DNA of 64,000 nucleotides, taken from the NCBI GenBank assembly GCA_963620595.1, contig CAVFAY010000005.1:60028-124027 (forward strand). Reading direction: 5' to 3'. Positions 8,966 through 16,348 of the stretch are shown in pieces; positions within the stretch are counted from its first letter, which is position 1; each line of letters starts with the position of its first letter. This DNA is from Butyricicoccus_A sp963620595 (lineage in GTDB: Bacteria > Bacillota > Clostridia > Oscillospirales > Butyricicoccaceae). Made by a program: the position numbers and the translations under genes. The notes under the pieces are model-generated. The model was not told where the DNA came from and made no database searches. It saw only the letters and a list, made by a program, of their open reading frames with translations.

Positions 8966-9523
8966 TTACTGCATTTGCAGAAAATATTCATGAATTGCCG
9001 TGTTGTCATCTAATTCCGGATGAAATGCCGTGACGAGCTGATTTCCCTGCCGCGCTGCGACAATGTTTCCGTCCACAGTCGCTAATATCTGCGTATCGCC
9101 CTGCACAGAGGCAATATACGGCGCGCGAATAAAGGTCATAGGCAAAACACCCAGCGCACCAAACGATTGTTCCGTGTGAAAGCTGCCGAGCTGTCTGCCG
9201 TAAGCATTGCGCTTGACGGAAATATCCATCGTTGCAAAGCATGGCTTTCCGCCGTCTATCTGCTTGGCCAGTAGGATAAGACCTGCGCAGGTACCCAATA
9301 CCGGCATTCCATCTGTGATGCGCTGCTTGAGCGGCTCCAGTAATTCAAGCTCTGTGAGTAGCTTGCGCATGACGGTGCTCTCTCCGCCCGGCAGAATCAA
9401 TCGATCCATCGGCCGAGATAAATCGCGCTTTTGCCGAATTTCAAAATGCGGTACCTGAAGCCGATCCAATACAGCGGCGTGTTCGGCAAAGGCGCCTTGC
9501 AATGCCAGAATACCTACAGCCAT
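8966..9523 (-). CDS. pdxT: Pyridoxal 5'-phosphate synthase glutaminase subunit PdxT
   Basis: 185 residues, a class I glutamine amidotransferase. The nucleophile is C79 in GTCAGL, the catalytic His-Glu pair is in AFHPELDD near the C-terminus, and PGGEST near residue 46 forms the glutamine-binding loop. PdxT releases ammonia from glutamine and channels it to PdxS. It starts one base after the pdxS stop, so both are translated from one transcript. Confidence 0.95.
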   Translation of the reverse strand: MAVGILALQGAFAEHAAVLDRLQVPHFEIRQKRDLSRPMDRLILPGGESTVMRKLLTELELLEPLKQRITDGMPVLGTCAGLILLAKQIDGGKPCFATMDISVKRNAYGRQLGSFHTEQSFGALGVLPMTFIRAPYIASVQGDTQILATVDGNIVAARQGNQLVTAFHPELDDNTAIHEYFLQMQ

Positions 9524-9524
9524 C

Positions 9525-10397
9525 TTACTTGCCTCTTTCTGCCATCAACAGAGCAATTTCATTTTCGTTGATGCCGACCATTGCTTCGCCCAGATTTTCA
9601 GACAGCTTGGCAATCAGCTTGGCATCCGTGTAGTTAGTGACGGCCTGTACAATCGCAGCGGCACGCTTTGCCGGATTGCCGGACTTGAAGATACCGGAGC
9701 CGACGAAAACACCCTCTGCGCCTAACTGCATCATCAGGGCAGCATCAGCTGGTGTGGCAACGCCGCCAGCGGCAAAGTTGACAACCGGCAGTCTGCCGTT
9801 TTCATGCACATAGCGCAGCAGTTCAACCGGTACTTGCAGCTGCTTGGCTGCTTCAAACAGCTCATCGTCGCGCAGATTTTGTACTCGGCGGATTTCTGCA
9901 TTCATCGCACGCATGTGACGAACAGCCTGTACGACATCACCGGTGCCCGGCTCGCCCTTAGTGCGAATCATGGATGCGCCTTCCTCAATGCGGCGCAGAG
10001 CCTCGCCCAGATCTCGTGCACCGCATACAAACGGTACCTTGAACTGGGTTTTGTCGATGTGATAGACATCATCTGCCGGAGAAAGCACTTCGCTTTCGTC
10101 AATATAGTCGATTTCGATGGCTTCGAGCACCTGCGCCTCTACAAAGTGGCCGATGCGGCATTTTGCCATGACAGGAATAGAAACCGCTTCCTGAATGCCG
10201 CGGATCATTTTCGGGTCACTCATACGGGATACGCCGCCCGCTGCGCGGATGTCAGCCGGAATACGCTCGAGTGCCATTACGGCACATGCACCGGCTTCTT
10301 CTGCGATCTTTGCCTGCTCCGGTGTGGTGACGTCCATGATAACGCCGCCCTTGAGCATCTGTGCCAACTCTTTATTTAACTGGTATCTGTTCTCCAT
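9525..10397 (-). CDS. pdxS: Pyridoxal 5'-phosphate synthase lyase subunit PdxS
   Basis: 290 residues from ATG 10397, which has AGGAGG 9 nt upstream; an in-frame codon at 10415 lies inside that ribosome site and is rejected. Typical PdxS blocks are GGVIMDVTTPEQAKIAEEAG, the VMAKCRIGHFVEAQVLEAI segment with catalytic lysine, and NFAAGGVATPADAALMMQLGAEGVFVGSGIF. The enzyme makes PLP from ribose 5-phosphate, glyceraldehyde 3-phosphate and ammonia from PdxT. It is divergent from pdxR, a classical arrangement for PLP-responsive control. Confidence 0.96.
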   Translation of the reverse strand: MENRYQLNKELAQMLKGGVIMDVTTPEQAKIAEEAGACAVMALERIPADIRAAGGVSRMSDPKMIRGIQEAVSIPVMAKCRIGHFVEAQVLEAIEIDYIDESEVLSPADDVYHIDKTQFKVPFVCGARDLGEALRRIEEGASMIRTKGEPGTGDVVQAVRHMRAMNAEIRRVQNLRDDELFEAAKQLQVPVELLRYVHENGRLPVVNFAAGGVATPADAALMMQLGAEGVFVGSGIFKSGNPAKRAAAIVQAVTNYTDAKLIAKLSENLGEAMVGINENEIALLMAERGK

Positions 10398-10440
10398 GAT
10401 AAGAAACCTCCTCAAGATCTTTACTTTTTGGATGTAACCC

Positions 10441-10448
10441 AGTATAAT
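10441..10448. promoter_or_regulatory. Overlapping divergent -10 elements of pdxST and pdxR
   Basis: AGTATAAT reads TATAAT on the plus strand (10443-10448, toward pdxR) and TATACT on the minus strand (10446-10441, toward pdxS). The plus strand has a TTTACT-like -35 at 17 nt. Distances of about 40 nt to pdxS and 70 nt to pdxR fit. Simultaneous polymerase binding at both would be impossible. Inferred from sequence only. Confidence 0.5.
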
Positions 10449-10519
10449 GCTGTTGTGGCATGAATAAAATACCCAATGAAAAGATATTCAGTCAGGTCAG
10501 ATTGGAGGAAAGAACAGTT

Positions 10520-11932
10520 GTGATTACCTATAATCTTATGAATAGCGGGTCAGATTCGCTGTATGCGTATCTGTGTAAAAGCATCAAACGGGATATTTTG
10601 CAGGGGACACTCAAGAAGGGAGAACGGTTGCCGTCCAAGCGTGCATTTGCCTCCAATCTCGGTGTCAGTGTCGTTACGGTAGAGAACGCATATGCGCAGT
10701 TAATTGCGGAAGGATATATTTATTCCATTCCGAAACGGGGATTTTATGTTGCAGATTTCAGCGATCTGCCAGCAGAGCCGCAGCAAAAGACACCGATATT
10801 TTCTCAGGAGATGGTTTCGCTCACTGGTGGAGACAGCTCGTACTTTGCCGACTTTTCCAGCAATCAGACCTCTTCTGACCTGTTTCCGTTTACGATCTGG
10901 TCTAAGGTCATCCGAGAAATTCTCAATGACAGCCGCGTGCAGCTCATGACAAATTCGCCGTGCGGCGGTATTTTTGCGCTGCGCGAGAGCATTGCGCGGT
11001 ATTTAAAAGATTTTCGCGGCATGACGGTTCGGCCGGAACAGATTATTATCGGCGCAGGCACAGAGTATTTATACGGTCTGCTCATTCAGCTGCTCGGAAA
11101 TGACAAGATTTACGCGGTAGAAAATCCCGGCTATCGCAAACCGGAGCGCATTTACAATAGCTATCATGTGCCGCGCGCGTGGATTTCCATGGATGAGGCG
11201 GGCATTCGCGTGCCGGAGCTGGAGAGGGCGGAAGCGGATATTGTGCATATCACGCCGTCTCATCAATACCCGACGGGAATCGTCATGCCGATTAGCCGGC
11301 GGTATGAGTTGCTCGCGTGGGCATCGCGCAAAGAAGGCCGATATATTATTGAAGATGACTATGACAGCGAATTGCGTTTGAGCGGACAGCCGATTCCGAC
11401 TTTGCAGAGCATTGATATGTCCGGCAAGGTCATTTATATGAATACGTTTACCAAAACCCTGTGCTCTACCGTTCGTATCAGCTATATGATTTTGCCGCAG
11501 CCATTACTCGAACTATTTTATGAAAAGCTGTCATTTTATTCGTGTACAGTATCCAATTTTGAACAGTATACTCTGGCTCGATTCATCGAAGAGGGAAAAT
11601 TTGAATCGCATGTCAATCGGCTGCGCAGTCATTACCGGAAAAAGCGCGATATTTTTCTGGAAGCTCTGCATCGCAGTAAATTGGAGCATTTGGCAACGGT
11701 TTCCGGCTCGGAAGCGGGGTTTCATTTCCTGCTGACGCTTCGCACGGATATTCCGCAGGAAACGGTGATGGCTCGTGCTCAGTCGAAGAGCATCAAATTG
11801 GTGCCGCTGTCCTCGTATTATTACGGAGAAGCACCGGAACACGTACAAAATGTGTATGTTATGAATTTTTCTTCGTTGGATGTCAGCAATGCAGAAGAGA
11901 TTTGCAGGAGATTGTATGCGTGCTGTGTGTAG
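10520..11932 (+). CDS. pdxR: MocR/GntR-type regulator with aminotransferase domain, probable PdxR
   Basis: The GTG at 10520 is preferred (GGAGGA at 10504-10509) because it begins the family pattern (V)ITYNL..DSLYAYLCKSIKRDIL; the frame remains open to an ATG at 10460 that would nearly coincide with the predicted transcript start. Residues ~10-80 are a GntR winged helix (GERLPSKRAFASNLGVSVVTVENAYAQLIAEGYIYSIPKRG). The remainder is a fold-type I aminotransferase domain, with YIIEDDYDSELR and MNTFTKTLCSTVRISYMILP containing the PLP lysine. Regulators of this type sense PLP and control pdxST; the divergent pdxST operon makes that role likely. Confidence 0.88.
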   Translation: MITYNLMNSGSDSLYAYLCKSIKRDILQGTLKKGERLPSKRAFASNLGVSVVTVENAYAQLIAEGYIYSIPKRGFYVADFSDLPAEPQQKTPIFSQEMVSLTGGDSSYFADFSSNQTSSDLFPFTIWSKVIREILNDSRVQLMTNSPCGGIFALRESIARYLKDFRGMTVRPEQIIIGAGTEYLYGLLIQLLGNDKIYAVENPGYRKPERIYNSYHVPRAWISMDEAGIRVPELERAEADIVHITPSHQYPTGIVMPISRRYELLAWASRKEGRYIIEDDYDSELRLSGQPIPTLQSIDMSGKVIYMNTFTKTLCSTVRISYMILPQPLLELFYEKLSFYSCTVSNFEQYTLARFIEEGKFESHVNRLRSHYRKKRDIFLEALHRSKLEHLATVSGSEAGFHFLLTLRTDIPQETVMARAQSKSIKLVPLSSYYYGEAPEHVQNVYVMNFSSLDVSNAEEICRRLYACCV

Positions 11933-11996
11933 AAAGCGATTTACTTTTTTGCATAACGTGGTATGATAGATAATACCGGAAAAGGAGTTGAGACAA

Positions 11997-13445
11997 ATGT
12001 CAGTGTTAAATAAGATACAGCCAGAGGGCGTATTTACAATTTTTGAACAGCTGTGTGCGATTCCGCATGGTTCGCGCAACACCAAAGCGATCAGTGATTT
12101 CTGCGTGAACTTTGCGCAGCAGCGCGGCTTGCGGTATATTCAGGATGAGAGCAATAATGTAATTTTGTTTGCTCCGGCATCGGAAGGCATGGAACATGCA
12201 CAGCCGGTTATTTTGCAAGGACATCTGGATATGGTCTGTGAAAAGACGCCGGATTGCGATTTGGACATGGAAAAACAAGGCCTGCGCCTGAAAACCGATG
12301 GAGAGTGGATCTGGGCAGATCAGACCACGCTGGGCGGTGATGACGGTATTGCGGTCGCGTATGCACTGGCAATTCTGGACGATGCCAGCATCCAGCATCC
12401 GCCGCTGGAAGTCATTTTGACTGTGGATGAAGAGATTGGTATGCTCGGTGCAGCATCCATTGATTTGGGTCAGATTGGCGGCCGCCGCCTGCTCAATATT
12501 GATTCGGAAGAGGAAGGAGTTTTGCTGACAAGCTGTGCGGGGGGCGCAACGGTTTGCTGCTCGATTCCGATGATGTGGAGTGTAAAGAAGGGCTTGCGCG
12601 TCAGCGTCAAGATTCATGGACTGCGCGGTGGTCATTCCGGCACGGAGATCAACAAGGGCAGAGCCAATGCCAATATACTGCTCGGACGCTTCCTAAATGA
12701 GCTGGACAAGGAGTATCCGTATGCACTGTGCACGGTAGATGGCGGACTCAAGGACAATGCCATTCCGCGCGAGAGCACAGCGGATATGATTATCTCTCCG
12801 GATTATTTGGAAGAGCTGCGTGCCTATGCGCAAAAGACGCAGAACGCATGGCGCGAAGAATTTGGCGAAAATGATCCGGATATTGCGATTTCCATTGATG
12901 AAATTGGCATAGACAGTCACGAAGTCATGTTTGGCGATTGCCGCAGAAATACCCTCGCTGTGATGAGCCAGCTGCCTAACGGTGTGCAGGCGATGAGCCA
13001 GGAGATTGAAGGGCTGGTACAGACTTCCCTGAACTTGGGTATCTTGAAAACGGATTTTCGCGGCGTGCACATGACGTTCTCTGTGCGAAGCTCCATCAAT
13101 GCAGAAAAAGATGCCCTGATGGAACAGCTGGCGGATCTGATGGCACGTTACGGCGGTGGCGCAGAGATAGAAGGAGAATATCCGGCTTGGGAGTATCGCA
13201 AGGAATCCAAGCTGCGCCGCATCATGACGCAGGTATACACAGAGCAGTATGGGCAAGCGCCGAAGATTGAAGCCATTCACGCGGGCGTAGAGTGCGGCTT
13301 GCTTGCCGGCAAGCTGCCGGATCTGGATGCGATTTCCTTTGGACCAGACATTGAAGAAATTCATACGACGCGCGAGCGTTTGTCTATTCCATCGGTACAG
13401 CGTACATGGAAATTTCTTCTCGGTGTACTCAAGGCGTGCAAGTAA
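11997..13445 (+). CDS. pepD: M20 family aminoacyl-histidine dipeptidase (PepD)
   Basis: 482 residues from ATG 11997 with AAGGAG upstream. Metal-site motifs of the M20 peptidases are present: QGHLDMVCEK, TTLGGDDGIAVAYALAIL, TVDEEIGMLGA, NIDSEEEGVL and the late IHAGVECGLLAGKLPDLDAISFGPDI. The inserted dimerisation or lid domain is the middle 200 residues. PepD cleaves Xaa-His dipeptides such as carnosine and other small dipeptides in the cytoplasm with two zinc ions. A TATGAT -10-like box lies at about 11962. It is monocistronic with its own terminator. Confidence 0.92.
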   Translation: MSVLNKIQPEGVFTIFEQLCAIPHGSRNTKAISDFCVNFAQQRGLRYIQDESNNVILFAPASEGMEHAQPVILQGHLDMVCEKTPDCDLDMEKQGLRLKTDGEWIWADQTTLGGDDGIAVAYALAILDDASIQHPPLEVILTVDEEIGMLGAASIDLGQIGGRRLLNIDSEEEGVLLTSCAGGATVCCSIPMMWSVKKGLRVSVKIHGLRGGHSGTEINKGRANANILLGRFLNELDKEYPYALCTVDGGLKDNAIPRESTADMIISPDYLEELRAYAQKTQNAWREEFGENDPDIAISIDEIGIDSHEVMFGDCRRNTLAVMSQLPNGVQAMSQEIEGLVQTSLNLGILKTDFRGVHMTFSVRSSINAEKDALMEQLADLMARYGGGAEIEGEYPAWEYRKESKLRRIMTQVYTEQYGQAPKIEAIHAGVECGLLAGKLPDLDAISFGPDIEEIHTTRERLSIPSVQRTWKFLLGVLKACK

Positions 13446-13460
13446 AGAAAAAAGCAAGAT

Positions 13461-13496
13461 AAAAGGGAGAGCCAAAGTGGCTCTCCCTGATTTTTT
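13461..13496. terminator. Terminator between convergent pepD and tex
   Basis: Stem GGGAGAGCCA / TGGCTCTCCC (13465-13487) followed by six T; four A on the left let it also work for tex on the minus strand. Confidence 0.88.
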
Positions 13497-13502
13497 CTGC
13501 GA

Positions 13503-15656
13503 TTAGTTTTGCTTGATGCCGCGCATCGAAAGACTGATGCGCTTTCTGTCCGTATCTACAGAGAGCACGACGGTCTTTACAACATCACCGACGCTCACAA
13601 TATTGGATGGATGCTTGACGAACTGGTCGGACAGCTGAGAAATATGCACTAAGCCGTCCTCGTGCACGCCAATGTCCACAAATGCGCCGAAATCACACAC
13701 GTTGCGGACGGTTCCGACAACTTCCATACCCGGCTTGAGCTGGCCAAGCGTCATGACATCTGCGGAACGCAGCAGCGGTGCAGGCAGTTCGTCACGCGGG
13801 TCGCGTCCCGGCTTCTGCAGCTCTGCCGCAATGTCGTTCAAGGTCGGCACACCGACACCGCAGCGTTCTGCCAGTTCGGATTTTCCCGCTTTTTTGATGC
13901 GGTCGTTCAAATCAGATAATTGGTGCTCGGCAACATCCTGCTCCGTGTAGCCGCACAAAGACAACAGGGTCTTAGCTGCCGGATACGATTCCGGATGTAC
14001 CGCAGTACGGTCAAGGACTTCTTTGCTTTCTGCCACACGCAGGAAACCGGCGCACTGTTCAAATGCTTTTGGACCGAGCTTGGCAACCTTGAGCAGCTGT
14101 TTGCGCGAAGTAAAGGCGCCATTTTTTTGGCGATACGCCTCAATATTCTTGGCGATTGCCGGAGAAATGCCTGCGATATGTTCCAGCAGGGAAGGAGAGG
14201 CAGTGTTCAAATCGACGCCGACCGCGTTCACGCAGTCCTCGACGACGCCGTCCAACGCCTGAGACAGCCGCGCCTGCGGCATATCGTGCTGATACTGACC
14301 GATACCGATTGCCTTTGGATCAATTTTGACCAGCTCTGCGAGCGGATCTTCCAACCGGCGGGCGATAGAGACAGCAGAACGCAGATTGACGTCAAAATCC
14401 GGGAATTCCTGTGCGGCGAGCTTGGACGCGGAGTAAACCGAAGCACCCGCTTCACTGACAACCATATATTGAATTGGCAGACCGCTTTCACGGATAAATT
14501 CTGTCAAGAATTGTTCGGATTCACGGCTTGCAGTACCGTTGCCCAGTGCGATACAGGTAACGTTGTTTTTCTCACACAACTGCTGCATGGTTTTCTTTGC
14601 TTCTGGAATCGACTTTTTGGACATAGTTGGATAAATAACAGCGGTATCTAAAACAGCGCCGGTCTCATCGACAACAGCCAGCTTACAGCCCATGCGATAA
14701 CCCGGGTCAAAGCCGAGTACGACATGGTTTTTAATCGGCGGCTGCATGAGCAGCGGACGCAGATTGAGCGCAAACGTAGCGATAGACTGCTCGTTTGCCG
14801 TATCCGTCAATTCCTTGCGGATTTCACGGCTGAGGGAAGGAAACAGCAGACGTTTCCATGCGTCCTGTGCCATTTCTGTCAGCTGTGTTTCATACGGATG
14901 CGGTTTGCGAAATACCGAACGACAGATGAGCTGAAGAGCGGCTTCTTCATCACAGACAATATCAATTTTCAGCAGTTTTTCGCGCTCGCCGCGGTTGAGT
15001 GCGAGCACCTGATGGCTCTGTACGCGGCGAATTGGGCTGGAAAAATCTGCATATTTTTCATATACCGTCTTTTCTACGTCTTTGCCGATGGAAGTCAATG
15101 TGCCGGTATTGCGAATCAACGCGCGCAGATGACCGCGCAGAGAGGCATTGACGGAACAATCCTCTGCGAGAATATCCATGGCACCGGATAAGGCATCCTG
15201 CCACGTGTTTACCTCTTGCTCTGCTGACACAAATTCCTGTGCCAAGGCTTCGACAGACTGCTTGGTGCCGACAATCAGGCGAGTTGCCAGCGGCTCCAAT
15301 CCTTTGGCGCGTGCGGCAGAGGCGCGCGTTTTGCGCTTGGGGCGGAACGGCAGATATAGATCCTCGACAGCAGTTAGTGTGTCCGCGCTTTCAATGGATG
15401 CTTTGAGCGTATCGGTCAGCTTGCCCTGCTCAGAAATGGCGTGGATGACATCCTCTTTGCGCTTTTCCAAGCCGCGCAGATAGGTCACGCGGTCGGACAG
15501 CTGACGAATGACCTGATCGTCCATCGAACCGTGCATTTCCTTGCGGTATCGCGCGATAAACGGGATGGTATTGCCCTCATCGAGCAGGGAAATAACATTT
15601 TGTACGTGTTCCGGGCGCAGATGGAACTCCTGCGCCAATGTTTCTATCATATTCAT
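13503..15656 (-). CDS. tex: Tex family RNA-binding transcriptional accessory protein
   Basis: 717 residues. It has the Tex N-terminal helical domain, the YqgF-like RNase H fold (VLGFDPGYRMGCKLAVVDETG; ALGNGTASRESEQFL), the ComEA-like helix-hairpin-helix repeats (DLNTASPSLLEHIAGISPAIAKNI) and a C-terminal S1 domain (GMEVVGTVRNVCDFGAFVDIGVHEDGLVHIS). The family binds nucleic acids and influences transcription and RNA fate; its precise role is not settled. Its gene is separated from the upstream toxin-antitoxin pair by a hairpin. Confidence 0.95.
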   Translation of the reverse strand: MNMIETLAQEFHLRPEHVQNVISLLDEGNTIPFIARYRKEMHGSMDDQVIRQLSDRVTYLRGLEKRKEDVIHAISEQGKLTDTLKASIESADTLTAVEDLYLPFRPKRKTRASAARAKGLEPLATRLIVGTKQSVEALAQEFVSAEQEVNTWQDALSGAMDILAEDCSVNASLRGHLRALIRNTGTLTSIGKDVEKTVYEKYADFSSPIRRVQSHQVLALNRGEREKLLKIDIVCDEEAALQLICRSVFRKPHPYETQLTEMAQDAWKRLLFPSLSREIRKELTDTANEQSIATFALNLRPLLMQPPIKNHVVLGFDPGYRMGCKLAVVDETGAVLDTAVIYPTMSKKSIPEAKKTMQQLCEKNNVTCIALGNGTASRESEQFLTEFIRESGLPIQYMVVSEAGASVYSASKLAAQEFPDFDVNLRSAVSIARRLEDPLAELVKIDPKAIGIGQYQHDMPQARLSQALDGVVEDCVNAVGVDLNTASPSLLEHIAGISPAIAKNIEAYRQKNGAFTSRKQLLKVAKLGPKAFEQCAGFLRVAESKEVLDRTAVHPESYPAAKTLLSLCGYTEQDVAEHQLSDLNDRIKKAGKSELAERCGVGVPTLNDIAAELQKPGRDPRDELPAPLLRSADVMTLGQLKPGMEVVGTVRNVCDFGAFVDIGVHEDGLVHISQLSDQFVKHPSNIVSVGDVVKTVVLSVDTDRKRISLSMRGIKQN

Positions 15657-15690
15657 AAAGAATCCTTTCGGGAAATTGTTTGATGATAAG

Positions 15691-15721
15691 TAAGACAGAG
15701 CCCATAAAAGAGCTCTGTCTT
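15691..15721 (-). terminator. Hairpin after the toxin gene
   Basis: Inverted repeat AAGACAGAGC / GCTCTGTCTT in the 69-nt gap between the toxin stop and tex. There is no strong T-tract on the minus strand, so it may be a weak terminator or an mRNA-stabilising stem. Confidence 0.5.
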
Positions 15722-15725
15722 GTGG

Positions 15726-16004
15726 TTACATTTTAAAAATATCCGAATGAGAGCCTGTATCTACTAATGTTAATGTTAGAATATCGTCTTCCAGAAGATA
15801 GACCAGAAGCCAATCTGGTTTAATATGACATTCTCGAAAGCCTTGAAAATTGCCGCCTAATGCATGATCGCGGTATTTTGCGTCCAATGTTTTTCCTTTT
15901 CGCAGGGTATCGACAACTTGGTCGAGAAGAGAAAGATTAACACCACGCTTTTTCATTCTTTTATAACTTCTCTTATATGCTGTCGTGAATTTAATCTGAT
16001 ACAT
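15726..16004 (-). CDS. YafQ-family mRNA interferase toxin
   Basis: 92 residues of the RelE superfamily, YafQ branch. It starts MYQIKFTTAYKRSYKRMKKRG, and the conserved catalytic arrangement of YafQ is visible: H in RDHALGG, H and D in ECHIKPDWLL, and the C-terminal TGSHSDIF with H and F. YafQ toxins cut mRNA in the ribosome A site. The antitoxin gene ends 3 nt upstream, the usual antitoxin-first order. Both are monocistronic with each other and lie downstream of a restriction-modification gene. Confidence 0.9.
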   Translation of the reverse strand: MYQIKFTTAYKRSYKRMKKRGVNLSLLDQVVDTLRKGKTLDAKYRDHALGGNFQGFRECHIKPDWLLVYLLEDDILTLTLVDTGSHSDIFKM

Positions 16005-16007
16005 AAA

Positions 16008-16280
16008 CTATTCTTCCAGAGCTTTCGTCAGTTCATCCATGCTGGTATAGCCCTGTACATTCGGATCACGGGAAATGCGTCTGGCTTCATCCATCGCGGC
16101 TAAGGTACTGGCATTATAATGGGGCATTTCGATGCTGAACGGAATGCCGCCACGCAGGACGCACTGATGAAGAAACAGATTGACAGCACTTGACATATCT
16201 AATCCGAGATTGTTAAACAGTTCATTTGCCTGCTTTTTTACATCCGCATCGATGCGGATCTGAGTAGGAGTTGTAGCCAT
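16008..16280 (-). CDS. RelB/DinJ-family antitoxin
   Basis: 90 residues from ATG 16280 (MATTPTQIRIDADVKKQA), which has AAAGGTGG upstream; an ATG at 16298 precedes that site and is unlikely to be used. The N-terminal half is a ribbon-helix-helix (QIRIDADVKKQANELFNNLGLDMSSAVNLFLHQCVLRGGIPF), which dimerises and binds its own operator. The C-terminal part should wrap the toxin. It neutralises the YafQ-type toxin encoded next. Confidence 0.9.
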   Translation of the reverse strand: MATTPTQIRIDADVKKQANELFNNLGLDMSSAVNLFLHQCVLRGGIPFSIEMPHYNASTLAAMDEARRISRDPNVQGYTSMDELTKALEE

Positions 16281-16348
16281 ACTGTCACCACCTTTCATTT
16301 ATATAATAGCAGTTACGGTATACATTGTCAATCAAAAGTGGAATAAAA

